Shown here: one piece after another, positions 26,401 to 37,911 of the stretch
Layout: each line of letters opens with the position of its first letter
Numbering within the stretch: the stretch's first letter is position 1
Origin: Siphonodentalium dalli
Taxonomy: Eukaryota; Mollusca; Scaphopoda; Gadilida; Siphonodentaliidae
Direction: 5' to 3'
Assembly: GCA_032622095.1 (NCBI GenBank)
Contig: CP136067.1
Coordinates: 200,098,052-200,162,051, forward strand
DNA length: 64,000 nt
Notes under the pieces: model-generated
Told to the model about the DNA's origin: nothing
Seen by the model: only the letters and a program-made list of their open reading frames with translations
Database searches by the model: none
Position numbers and translations under genes: made by a program

Positions 26401-28491
26401 GCAGTGGTTTTATGTACATATCTATATGTCATTAAATGATGTTTATATTGTGACGTATATCTATCGTTTAAAAAACTCTTTAGTATGAATGCAGTATGTC
26501 CACGTATGTCAGGCATTATATAGGCAGGCTTAATGATAATTTTATAAATGCTCTTTAATATGACTCATCTATTGAATTTTCCGAACCCCGTGTCTACAAT
26601 TTGTTTATATTGTGACGTATATCTATTGTTTAAAAAACTCTTTACTATGAATGCAGTATGGTCACGTATGTCAGGCATTATATATATCATATATCATACC
26701 TGGTATAATTCTTCACTATAGTTGACGAGAGACTGGAATGCGTCTTACCTCTACCATTGCGTGTGTTCGAATGAAATTACATGTACGATATAAGCCATTA
26801 TATGGGGCAATGAGGTGTTATCTCCGTATTTCAATGCAATATTCGTAAATTACAGCAACAGATCTTTTCCCGATGAGTATCAAGCGCGATTTAGACCCCT
26901 TGTGGTTAGCGAACAAACGTGGCATTTTGATTATATAGCAACGGATCAATGCCTGGTCTCACGGACAAATGTGCACATAAATGTATTCATTGATGGACTT
27001 TATTTACAGTATACGCATGTGTTTATCTTCTTCAAAGTATTAAACTGAATTTTTCACGAGTTATGGGAATTGTTTTCGCCAGTCATATTTAGAGTAAGTT
27101 GGCTCCACACTCAAAAGCGTTATTTGTTAAACGTATAAATCTGAACTCATAACAATTGACAAATAATGGTGAAAAAACTATGAAATAAACGAGACCAATC
27201 ATATAAAAGTAACGAATGTACTCCCAATACGTTGGGTGCGTCATTTAATGTGATGCCACCACATCGTTGTGTGAGAACTATAATGTCGTAACTCACATTT
27301 TCAACTTTCCGAAAAAATGAAGGTTGAAGTTTTCAGTCAACATTTCTCATAACGTTGACAAAGCATGACGTAATGTTGTATTTATCCCAATGAAAACTGG
27401 CATTAGCTGTCCATTGAACCACATATTTTTTCTGTTTAAAAAGTGTTTACTCCCTCGTTTTCTTTTAAAAAGCAATAACTTGTTTGGAGATATAACATTT
27501 TTGCATACGCCAACGACGATTGGTTTCCATGCTATAAGGAAGTTGTGCTAATAAATACAGATTAAGCTAAATATGGTGGCAATCGCATGTGTCTATGAAC
27601 TAAAAAGTACCTATTCTACATTATGAATTTTCTGTAATGTGCATCATCATACATAAATTTGTGGAACAATCACAAAATTTAAATCACCAAATGATCACGT
27701 GACTAACATGGAGATACGACCATATAACACACATTTGATAATTTACAAACACGAAACAGAAGTCACGTGGACAACCTGAAGAATCAGATTGGCTGATGTT
27801 GGACATACCACCTTATAGCACGAATAATTGTGAAGATCGCTGGAGATACGACATTTGTGTCACTGGTTTGTGAGAATGTTTGCCATCCAATGCAAAAACA
27901 GTTTGGCCCATCGGATTGAATTTTTTCTCACGATCCGAATATATCAAAAACTCATTTCCCGCCAAAATGGAGTTACGACATTATAGTTCTCACTCGACGA
28001 CATGTATAACAACGCAGTGTTTGGAATAATATGTTAATATAGTTAAAAGTAGGCACTTGTACTTCAAATTTCATTCTTTACGGTCGATTTCGTGTTATGA
28101 AATGAGTCATTTTATAATCGCGTAATACGCGATTCGAAAATCGTCTATTTGACTTGTTTTTAAAACGTTATTATCACTGTATTTGGCGTATTAAAAATGC
28201 GGTATTTGACGAAGTATGACAATGCGAAATGACTACTTTTTAAAATACGAATTTGAAAACGCGAATATAGAAACGTTATTTAAACTAAATAATACGTTGG
28301 GCGCATTATTATTGTTGTAGCTTTGTTGATGACCACGCATTTTCACCACTCACATGCACTGAAAGAAGCGATCGTATGGTGTAGTGGTATGTTAAAGAGT
28401 TATTGTTCTTTGCTGGGAACCTGATGAGTTAAAAAAAAGCACTGGCAGCAGGCCCTCTCCCTCCCCCGTTTTAAGGGGTTGGGGAGGAATC
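23496..28491 (+). repeat. Left arm of the 13.9-kb palindrome
   Basis: Mirrors 29771-37387. Matching blocks include 23496-24560 (to 34490-37387 without Helitrons), 24600-24660 (to 32290-32350), 25360-26700 (to 30660-31870), 26760-27180 (to 30190-30600) and 28370-28491 (to 29771-29900). The stretch 24680-25350 has no partner that I can see. Internal diverged tandem repeats of 200-250 bp lie at about 25740-26350. Confidence 0.75.
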
Positions 28492-29770
28492 TTGCGTCGG
28501 AAAAAATGTCTCCTCATTTTTTACAACTCACCCCTTCTAAACATTTTCATATTTACTACAATTTTACATCTTTTACCCATACCCATATCCAATATAACCT
28601 CCCCTTCCAAACTTCTTAGCTATCCTCACTCCTTTTTATGCTACACTATGCATCATTCATTTTCTTTGCCATGTCCCTACCATGTCCTATAATTTAATGC
28701 TACTTTATGCTTACACCTAATTCCATGTTTTCTCCTTGTTTACCCTCTATCTGACTACTTTGTCCTTCCTGCACCCAACCCCAATTCATATGATTCAGAT
28801 ACACTTAATGCTTACACTTCCATTCAATGTCTTCTTCATATTTACCTCTCTCCTTTGTCGCTTTGCCAACCATCTATGTTTACACCTAAATTCTCCAATT
28901 TTACCCCACCTCCTTTATCCTGTCCACCCCACCGCAGTTCATACGATTTAGTTATACTTGATGTTTACACATATGTTCACCCCGTCGGGCCTCTTTTTAC
29001 ATCTCCTTTGCTTCCCTCTACCCAACGCCATTTCATTTCCTGTGCCTTTCATTTTACGCACTCTCCAGCTCTTACCCAGTCATCGTCTGCAATCATGGTT
29101 ACCCCTCTCCTTCCAAAGCCAACCCCCCATTTCATATGATTTAGGTATACTCAATGCTTGCACCCTTCTGTTCTCACCTATCATTCTTATCTCCCGCCCA
29201 TCATCTTTAATTCTATACATATTCTCCCACACCAGTTCACTGTTGAACACCTCTATTCACAGTCTTCTCCCACTGCCCCATTTTACCTCTATCCTCTGGC
29301 CACTCTGTCCTTCCCACATCAACCCCACTATTTCCTATGATTCAGTTATACTTAATGATTACACCTATATTTAATGTGTTCTCCAATTATACCCTTCTGC
29401 TCTAATCTCATTTACTTGCCTCTCCCTCTCACCATTTCCTTTACATTTCCTTTTTCACCATATACATGTATAAACCTGTTGAATGGCTTATCCTATCCTC
29501 CTATACTCTTGCCATATGTGAAATCAAATATTTAAAAACCACGAACAGTGTGTATTACAACAGTATTAGCTAACCATCTCCAATTTATACACTCTCATAT
29601 CCTCCTTCTCCCCTTTCGCGAACTCCATTACCATGATCCCGTGTTTTTCCCCTCCATCTTCTCCTCTCCTTCCCGACCCTGCCCCATATCCTTTGATTCC
29701 TTATCTTTTTACCCCTACCCTCTATACACGCCTTATACCATTCATCTATACCATAAGACATTTTATTCGT
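28492..29770 (+). repeat. Pyrimidine-rich tandem repeat forming the palindrome spacer
   Basis: Units of 150-200 bp are marked by TATGATT(C/T)AG(A/G/T)TATACTTAATG-type motifs near 28793, 28943, 29133 and 29336, separated by C/T-rich text. Strong strand asymmetry (very few G) keeps several frames open, producing Pro/Ser/Leu-rich frames up to 138 codons that are not genes. The block joins the two arms of the large palindrome. Confidence 0.8.
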
Positions 29771-32159
29771 GATGCATGATTCCTCCCCAACCGCTTAAAA
29801 TGGGGAGGGAGGGGGCCTGCTGCTGGCACGCACTTTTTTTTAACTCAACAGTTTCCCAGCAAAGAACAATAACTGTATCATACCGCTACACCATACAATT
29901 GCTTCATTCAGCATGTGTGAGTGGGGAAAAAGTGTGGTCAACAACAAAGCTACGACAATAATGATGCGCCCAACATATTATTTAGAAATACCATTTCTAT
30001 ATTCGCGTTTTTAAATTCGCGTTTTAAAAAGTATTCATTTTACGTTGTCATACTTCGTCGTATTACGCGATTATAAAGTACAAATGCCTACTTTTAACTA
30101 AGTTTTAACGTATTATTACAAACACTGCCTTGTTATACATGTGGTGGCATCACATTAAAAGACACATCAACGTATTGGGAGTACATTCGTTACTTTTATA
30201 TGATTGGTCTCAGTTATTTCATAGTTTTATCACCGTTATTTGTCAAATTTTGTGAGTTCAGATTTATATGTTTAACATATAACGCTTTTGAGTGTGGAGC
30301 CAACTTACTCTAAATATGAATGGCGAAAACATTCCCATAACTCGTGAAAAATTCAGTTTAATACTTCGAAGAAGATAAACACGTGTGTATACTGTAAATA
30401 AAGTCCACCAATGAAGACATTTCCATGCACATTTGTCTGTGAGACCAGGCTTTGATATATAATGGAAATGCCAGGTTTGTTCGCTAACCACAAGGGGTCT
30501 AAATCGCGGTTGATAATCAGAGGGGAAAGATGTGTTGCTGTAATTTAAGAATATTGTATGGAAATGGCTTATATAGTACGTGTAATTTCATTCGATCACA
30601 TGTAACGGTAGAGGTAAGACGCATTCCAGACTCTCGTCAACTATAGTGAAGAATGATACCAGGTATGATATATGAAATATATAATGCCTGACATACGTAA
30701 ACATACTGCATTCATAGTAAAGAGTTTTTTAAACGATAGATATACGTCACAATATAAACAAATTGTAGACACGGGGTTCGGAAAATTCAATAGATGAGTC
30801 ATATTAAAGAGCATTTATATATATATGACTCATTTAACTATCTTAAAACGCGTGTATATACATACTTTACCATTAAAATATACGTCATAACCCACATATA
30901 TGTAAAGAGTTTGAATTAAGAAAAAATTGGCACAAAATCATTGGCACATGCATACTTTGAACACATTGCCTTCGTGCATATAATGGCGTATTGATAAGAC
31001 ACACGAGACTACCATAGAGTCGAGCTTATGTAGAAATGAATAGTTAACTATAGTAGAGGGCGTTTATATGTGATTTACCAGTGAAAAGGGCACTTAATAT
31101 ACGCCATAATGGACGTATATGTAATGGATTTGCTTTAAGAAACATGGACGTATACATAAATCAGACATGCACTCGCATACTTAGATCACATTAACTTTGT
31201 GTATATACTGACGTCTACCACATATATAGTCCATAAAAGATATAGACTGCATGTTTAAACTCAACAGATTAACTATACATTAAAGGGCGTTTATACATTA
31301 TTTACCTGTGTAATTGGCACTTAATATACGTCATACATCACGTATATGTAATGTATTTGCTTTAAGGAACATGGACGTATACATAACTCAGACACACACT
31401 TGGATACTTTGAACACATCGCCTTCGTGTACATAATGGCATATTGATAAGACAGACCAGACCACCATAGGTTTCAGAAATATTACGAATTTATGTGTTGT
31501 GATGAGTTGTCTCACTTGTTTAGTTGCGATACATGATGGTATAATATCAGTTATGACGAATAAAGCTGTATTTACGCTATATTTTCTCCATACACCGACG
31601 AGTTTAGACTATATTTCTACTAATAATGCTATAAATGAATGACAATAAAGAGTTCATGTATACGAAATGAACTATGAAAGCATACATCAAGTAAATATGT
31701 ATACATGCGTCAACATAACAGGCCTTTTCCAGACCAATGTTTGATACCCCCTGTATATAATAGAGCATTTTGAGAAGAATATGTGAAATTAATATACACT
31801 TACGTTCACATGGTAGGCCTCTCGTGATACGAGACTGTCACGTTGGCAATGTTTCCTCTGTATATTTATTTCAGAATTAGATGGTGAACTCGTTTGGACA
31901 TTTGGAACAATTTGGGTTTATGGTGATTATTCTCTTAAAACTAAAAGGGATGAACACGGTTCCCATCGTAATAAAAAAATTTAATATATGCAATATCGCT
32001 GATGAAAATGCATTACGGCCAGAGGTGACGAGTTCATTTTAATGAACATAACCAAATTGCAAATAGGCTACTGGTGACACGGAATAAGATGATAAAACCC
32101 TTGGTTTGTGTGTTTAAGCAGTCTTGCATAGCGTTATTCTATCCTATATAAACACATTA

Positions 32160-32345
32160 TTACTAGAAGACCTTCAATCCTACAGTGTAATGTGTTGCAT
32201 CGTGCATAGAATGTATATGCATATGTGACATATAACTTGAAGGTAAGTGGCCAATATGTTATAATGCTGTTGTCGTTTAACATACAGTGCGTCAATTTTA
32301 TATGAATGAAAGCATGTAGATTGCTAAAATCTATGGTAAATCGAG
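32160..32345 (+). repeat. Direct repeat, copy 1, upstream of THAP segment
   Basis: Matches 34324-34500 with about 90 percent similarity by eye: both run from TACTAGAAGACCTTCA through GTGTAATGTGTTGC and ACTTGAAGGTAA to GAATGAAAGCATGTAGATTG. The 2-kb stretch between the copies holds the THAP pseudogene. Confidence 0.8.
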
Positions 32346-32386
32346 GGGCATTCCGAAGTTAGCCGAAGATTTTGTGTTGTAGACGA

Positions 32387-32460
32387 GTCACGTGATCATC
32401 GGCCACATCACATGTTTGTCACGTGTAAACAGAAGCATAGTCACATGATCGACAACGTGG
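32387..32460. promoter_or_regulatory. Cluster of E-box-like motifs
   Basis: GTCACGTGAT (32387-32396), TCACATG, GTCACGTG (32418-32425) and TCACATGATC follow within 75 bases. GTCACGTGAC-type sites are known targets of MiT/TFE and USF factors. Whether these function here is unknown; they sit inside repeat-derived DNA. Confidence 0.3.
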
Positions 32461-33389
32461 TAACTCATTGAGAACGCATAGATACCATAAGTTTGCACGC
32501 GCAAAGCGATCATGAATTCCATCGCGGCTTTTTACGTTTGCCGCATAATGGGAGAACACTGCGAATGCAAATACATCGTGTTCTCACAATTAAACATCTT
32601 TAGCGTGTTATTATTATATGTATCGCGATGTGTTGTTATTATAAAGCCATGCCGCATTTTACGTAGGATCTGGACACTGGAATGTTTACGATATGATAAT
32701 TGTCTATTAGTATTAACTGTGCAAGTCTTCGCATATATGCAATCTTTATATGAATATATAATATAATTTGACTATTCCGGTAACGAAAAAAAGAGAAACA
32801 CGAGCACATGTTTATATAGATAACTGACCGTAAAACCGAAATAATATACGATAATTTATTTATACATCGTGGTAGAATATACTTATTAATATATCAAAAG
32901 TCTTCATCTGTGATTTATTTTACAGTGAACGCTCTTTATTTAGTCATGGTAAAGGAAAATTGGGACTCGACTTAGAACAGTTGTCATCGTGATTATTTAC
33001 TGTTTACACCAATACACGTAAATACATGCACACGAACTTGCGATATACATGCTTTATATATCCGTCAAAGTCGTAGCAATTTCCGGTTTATTAAACTCTC
33101 TTTATTCGCACCATATACGGAATACTCTTAACATGAAACGCTCTTTATTGAGTCATAGTGAAGGAAAATGGGGACTGGAGTTGTCATCGTGAATAATTTA
33201 CTAAATTATTCATCAATATACTCCCCACTTTAACTGCAAATGAAACGCTCTTTATTTGGTATATGTATTGGCTTTTTAGCGATAGGTTCGATTGGATATA
33301 CTCACGACTGGAAGCTCCGGCAAATTTATATTCTTTACGGGAGTTGACGTTTTTCTTGGGATGGCATTCTCGTCGGTGGTCCATTTGTT

Positions 33390-33674
33390 TAACGTAGGGG
33401 TTGCATTTCCTCTGAGTTGTCGTCGGTAGCCACTGTTCGGGCCAAGTGTATTCGCGTTGTGCTCAAAACACATTTTTTCGAAGTGGACGGAACAAATTCA
33501 GGACTATTTCGTTGGCAACTACTTCAATAGTTTCTGATTTTGAGTAACGGGTTTCCCACAGAAATCCCACCAAATGTCACGTAAACGAACGTCGTTTGGA
33601 AATGAATGCAGAATTATACCTAATTGAGAGTCACTATACCGGCCACAGCCGAAAACACTGCATTTATTTGGCAT
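33390..33674 (-). pseudogene. THAP zinc-finger domain, broken by three stops
   Basis: From an ATG at 33674 the minus strand reads MPNKCSVFGC, ILHSFPND, RDIWWDFC, then ICSVHFEKMCFEHN and NATPTLN. This is a complete THAP signature: C-x4-C, the invariant Trp region, C-x2-H and the terminal AVPTxF-like motif, over about 95 codons, the usual domain length. All zinc ligands are present. Three in-frame stops lie just before ICSVHF, at positions where ordinary residues are expected, so the gene is dead but otherwise still in one frame. The frame runs on to about 33276 with no further domain. THAP domains occur in cellular DNA-binding proteins and at the N-terminus of P-element and Kolobok transposases; location inside the large TIR element favours a transposase origin. 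Confidence 0.8.
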
Positions 33675-33999
33675 TGTCACGAATGAATTGTAAATACGGG
33701 ACAATCGGGGCATATATATGGAAAATTAAAACAACATCGTGAACACGCACCCGAATAGAGTTCACATGTCGGCTCGTGTTTTTATAAGCTTTATTTTTGA
33801 CACGAAAGTGTTATCTACCCCGCTCAATCGGCCTTCTATATTTCTTGTCAAAACAATAACTGTCCAAGCAGCACTTATGACAAATCACAAGTGAAGATAA
33901 CTCACCGGGCGTTGAAAATTCACCACGTGTACACAATGTTATTGACATGACATGCCCCGCAGTAATTCCATTACACTCACGCGCTCGATTCCGTATTTT

Positions 34000-34106
34000 C
34001 CATCGCCACTCATATGACGTCATATAGGTAGACACAATTAACTCCGACTCCGATTCCGTGTTTTTAATTAGTTTACTCATTTGACGTCATATGAGGATTT
34101 GCGACG
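34000..34106. promoter_or_regulatory. Inverted pair of CRE sites (TGACGTCA)
   Basis: A 14-bp perfect palindrome ATATGACGTCATAT (34012-34025) and a second TGACGTCATATGAG (34082-34095) face each other as part of 24-26 bp inverted arms, each preceded by a TCGC-containing stretch. TGACGTCA is the consensus CREB/ATF site. It lies about 330 bases upstream (minus strand) of the THAP pseudogene, where a promoter might be. Function is inferred, not shown. Confidence 0.4.
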
Positions 34107-34323
34107 GAGATAGCCGACAACCGTTGGGGGTATTATTTATTTATTTCTAGGCTTATTTATTACGCGATTGTTATGGGACTTGGATCATTGTGATCACAAT
34201 AGGGGTGGCTTTCCGATAGTGTTTTGTTGTTTCATCAGGATAGCAATCCTTTAAGGTATGTGGCCCAAATGTGGTCAATTGTATCCTATATGAACCATTT
34301 CTGAAGTAAATAAAGAAACATCA

Positions 34324-34500
34324 TTACTAGAAGACCTTCACTCATTCAGTGTAATGTGTTGCCTCGTGCATCGAATGTAGATGCATATGTGACGTATAAC
34401 TTGAAGGTAAATGGCCAATTTGCTACAATGTTGTTGTCGTTTGACATACAGTGTGTCAATTTGATATGAATGAAAGCATGTAGATTGCGAGTGATAAGCT
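34324..34500 (+). repeat. Direct repeat, copy 2, beyond THAP segment
   Basis: Second copy of the 32160-32345 sequence, in the same orientation, about 2.16 kb away. Together they suggest either a duplication or an insertion event that brought in the THAP segment. Confidence 0.8.
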
Positions 34501-35494
34501 GAATTAGGTTTAAACACTTAATTTTAAATATAAATTTACCCCAAAACACAAGCGAAATGTATATGGAACTCTTGATTATGATTATATGTGCATAACTCGT
34601 AAAACTCTGCTTATGTGCCTTGTCTGTTTACTAAGGTATGTAAGTGAATGATATTTAAATATCTACAGACTTTGCCATGGCAGTTACTGACATATGTTTA
34701 TGATTTTCAATGGAAGCGCATAAACAACCAGGAGATAGAGGTTTTAATTAGTCATTAATTTGGATTCAAAGAGACTAATGAACCAGTCTGACCTGATTAG
34801 TGTGCATCTGTATTATTGGTTCCACTGTATAATGCCTGGCGTCCCTACACATGTCAGTTAGCAGAAATGCTTTAAGTTAGATAAATATGAAAATATATGA
34901 AATTCTTGTCTAACACTTTACCATGAGTTTAAACCAAACATTCTTCAAATAAGAAAATGTTGGGATTCAAATTGAAGCTTAATTAGCCATTCAAGCTTTC
35001 CAAGTGCAATGATCACAATCGGTCATTGGAATGCATTATGTGCTATGCATGGGTTTATGGTGTTTAAGCATCTGTTTGTCTTATCGCCTGGCGGTATGTC
35101 AAATCTATAATGTGTTTTACTGCTAACTGGCCTGCCACGTGTAGAGAATATTCCAGATATAGGAGAGACGCTCTATTATTAGCGTTTGTGAGAGAAAGTG
35201 TGCCTAGAATTTGTGAGAGAAAGCGTGCTTATCGGCGAGGCATAAATTATTCCTACAGGTATGAATCTTAAAGAGGTATAACAAATATATGATGCCAGTG
35301 GACCGAAAAGACTTTATGATAAATATGGATTTTCAATACACGTGAATGTGATAGAAAGTTCCAGACATAAATGCGTGAGAGAAGGTTCGAGAGAATGTTT
35401 GAGAAGGTTCCAAATGCGTGGGTAGAAAAGGAGGAGTTTACTGAATAATAAGACCTATAAGATAAATACAACATAGAAAAGGAGAGATTAAAAA

Positions 35495-36591
35495 TCTACT
35501 ATATATTTTGAGAACTCCGTATATATATATGTGTGTGTATATATATACTTTATAGAATCGAAAACGGCTGGACCGATTGAGACCAAACTTCCTATCTAAG
35601 GGTAAAAGCACACGGGACGCGTCGTCGCGTCGTTTTGGAGAAGCTCCCAGTACCCGTTCTCCACTCTCAGTTACAAAAATGACCGTCCTTGGCACTGTGG
35701 GGTAAATCGCATTGATAGTTAAATAGCATTTGTATCTGCAGTGTCGTTAATAAAGAGCATATGCGTGTAGTGTGATTCTTACGTCTGGGTCCAGACGTCA
35801 GCGTGACTGTATCCAGACATGAGCGTGTATGTGATTCTTACGTATTTAGGGCTTCCTAGGAAGGGGGGAGATTTTTATCGGGTCAGTTTTTCCGCCCGAG
35901 GTGAACTTCATCTTGAAACAGATACCGACAATAATATATATGTGTCAGTCCTTTATAGACTCGAACCGATTGAGCTCAAACTTGCTACCTAGGGGTACTT
36001 TTGTGCGGAAAGTGTCATGGAATGAATTAATTTGTGACCCCGACCTGACCTTGACCTTGAAAATGATCAATTCAATGTCAAATCGGGTAAAACTGGCGGA
36101 TTTCGACGAAATTTTACACCTAGGTGCAGCAAGCGTGAGTGTGTTGTGTGATTCTTACGTACTTAGGGCTTCCTAGGAACGGGAGAGTCAGTTTTTCCGC
36201 CCGAGGAGATCTTCACCTTGAAATGGGTACCCACAAATGATATATATGTGTGTCGGGAAGTGTCACGGACGGGTTAAATTGTGACCCCAACCTGACCTTG
36301 ACCTTGAAAATGATCAATTCAATGTCAAATCGGGTCAAATAGAAAAACAAGGATTAAATTAAAAAATTATAAAGGCACAATTAACTCATTGAAAAACAAA
36401 AAATTAAATAAAAAAATTAATGAAAAAAATACTTAAAGAAGCCAGTCATTTAAAACGCACAATTAACTCATTGAAAAACAAAAAATTTAATTAATAAATT
36501 AATTCAAAAAATTAATTAAAAAAATTAATTTAAAAAAGTAAGCATTGTCATGTTTCTGACGATTGCCACCAGTGGCGGGCTAACCTACTAG
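35495..36591 (+). mobile_element. Helitron-like element, copy 1
   Basis: Begins TCTACTATATATTTTGAG directly after an A-run and ends with a GCCACCAGTGGC hairpin followed by ACCTACTAG (CTAG, 36588-36591). A TC start, a short hairpin near the 3' end and a CTRR terminus without a target duplication are the defining Helitron features. No Rep/helicase coding sequence, so non-autonomous. Internal text includes repeated ACCTTGACCTTGAAAATGAT and CGATTGAGCTCAAACTT blocks shared with the neighbouring copies. Confidence 0.75.
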
Positions 36592-37247
36592 TCTACTATA
36601 TATTTTGAAAGCTACGTATATATATAAATATATATATTAATATATATATATACTTTATAGAATCGAGACCAAACTTCCCATCTAAGGGTAAAAACCCACG
36701 GGAAGCTCCGACCACCCGTTATCCAATCCCAGTCACAATAACGGCAATGTGGGTTAATCGCGTTGATAGTGAAAGAGCATTCGTATCAGCAGTGTCATTG
36801 ATAAAGAGCGTATGCATGTAATGTGATTCTTACGTCTGGGTCCACACGTGAGTGTGACTGTATCCAGACATGAGCGTGCTATGTGATTCTTACGTACTTA
36901 GGGCTTCCTAGGGACGGGGGAGATTGTCATCGGGTCATTTTTTCCGCCCGAGGTGATCTTCACCTTAAAACTGGTACCCACAAATGATATATATGTGTGT
37001 GTCCTTTATAGACTCAAACCGATTGAGCTCAAACTTTCTACCTATTGGAAGTGTCATGGACGGGTTAAATTGTGACTCCGACCTTACCTTGACCTTGAAA
37101 ATGATCAATTCAAGGTCCAATCGGGTAAATCGGATTTCGACAAAATTTTACACCTAGGTGCAGCATACGTGTCTCGGAAGCTGTTGTAATTGCTTTTTCG
37201 AACAAAGCCATGAGACGAACCACGCCAGTGGCGGGCTAGCCTGCTGG
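36592..37247 (+). mobile_element. Helitron-like element, copy 2, head-to-tail with copy 1
   Basis: Starts TCTACTATATATTTTGAA immediately after the CTAG of copy 1, with no bases between. It ends CTGG (37244-37247) followed by T, again after a CCAGTGGCGGGCTAGCC hairpin-like stretch. Comparison with the left palindrome arm shows the pair sits between an A and a T exactly, as Helitrons do. Confidence 0.75.
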
Positions 37248-37395
37248 TAATATATAAAATAGAAAAGCAGGAGTTTATGTCCATACATAGAAAAGAGGGC
37301 GTTGTAAGACTATGGGGCCATAGATATACACACATACATTAGGGAAGGGCCATGATTTAACATGGCCCACAGACGCCACTATGCTGCTTACATGA

Positions 37396-37649
37396 TCCAA
37401 AACCTCGATAAAACATACCTAAATCAGCTTAAATCGACAAATGGGATGCGAAACTAACATAAGCTTTTATAAGGCATGCGATAACGTTTCACGTAACTAT
37501 GTTTTGTTTGCCCACGCAAAGAAATAGTCTCAGATAAATAGACTCTTTTACGTATTTATGGCGTGTATTTAATGACATAACTTTTCAAACTGTTCAGTCA
37601 TTATAGTTTCGTACGCATGGTTAACCGTCTAGCAACGTCGATGACAATA
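37396..37649. other. No recognisable feature
   Basis: Short AT-rich stretch between the end of the large palindrome and the first minus-strand Helitron remnant. Confidence 0.4.
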
Positions 37650-37911
37650 AAGAGCGTTAGTCGGTTAACGACTCCAAATACGGTCAATATAAAGATCTTT
37701 GATGCCTTAACCCCAGAAGTGTCATTTGCGGTGATTCTGATGATTGGGAGTGGATAATGAGTGCTCAGAGCTTGTCCAAAACGCGAAGTCGACGATCCCC
37801 GTGGGTTTTTACACTTATATACAAAATTTGAGCTCGATGGGTGCAGTCATTTTCGATTCTATAAAGTACACACATGTATATATATATACGGACGTCTCAA
37901 GATATATAGTA
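37650..37911 (-). mobile_element. Helitron-like 5' fragment
   Basis: On the minus strand it starts TACTATATATCTTGAGACG right after a CTAG and continues through ACTTTATAGAATCGAAAA and CTCAAATTT, as in copies at 35495 and 36592. The 3' end is missing or diverged. Confidence 0.6.

Larger units (their letters stand above)
23496..37387. mobile_element. 13.9-kb giant palindromic (long-TIR) transposon-like element
   Basis: The outermost 150 bp of both ends are nearly identical inverted copies: left GCAGCATAGGGGCGTCTGTG, right the inverse of GCAGCATAGTGGCGTCTGTG. Similarity continues in blocks inward to 28491 on the left and 29771 on the right. Flanks are a perfect direct repeat TTACATGA (23488-23495 and 37388-37395). 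This reads as an 8-bp duplication with GCAGC termini, or a 6-bp one with AGCAGC termini, because the outer bases are complementary. The right arm contains a THAP pseudogene, a ~180-bp direct repeat and two Helitrons absent from the left arm. No intact transposase. An 8-bp duplication plus THAP would fit the P superfamily; 6 bp with AG termini would recall Polintons, but no Polinton gene is present. Confidence 0.75.
29771..37387 (-). repeat. Right arm of the 13.9-kb palindrome
   Basis: Inverse of 23496-28491, longer because it contains a segment at about 32350-34490 with a THAP pseudogene and two Helitrons at 35495-37247 that the left arm lacks. Sequence 31880-32290 also has no clear partner on the left. 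Confidence 0.75.

Noticed and set aside
28492-29374. Several Pro/Ser/Leu-rich plus-strand frames up to 138 codons
   Set aside because: Produced by a pyrimidine-rich tandem repeat lacking G, so few stops occur; overlapping frames are equally open.
25653-31515. Same ~60-codon frame (TTHKFVIFLKP...) open in both arms of the giant palindrome
   Set aside because: Arms are inverted copies, so shared openness is expected; differences between arms change amino acids freely and no family is recognised.
23496-37387. Polinton/Maverick identity for the giant palindrome
   Set aside because: No protein-primed polymerase, integrase, ATPase, protease or capsid-like frame; only the alternative 6-bp reading with AG termini would fit.
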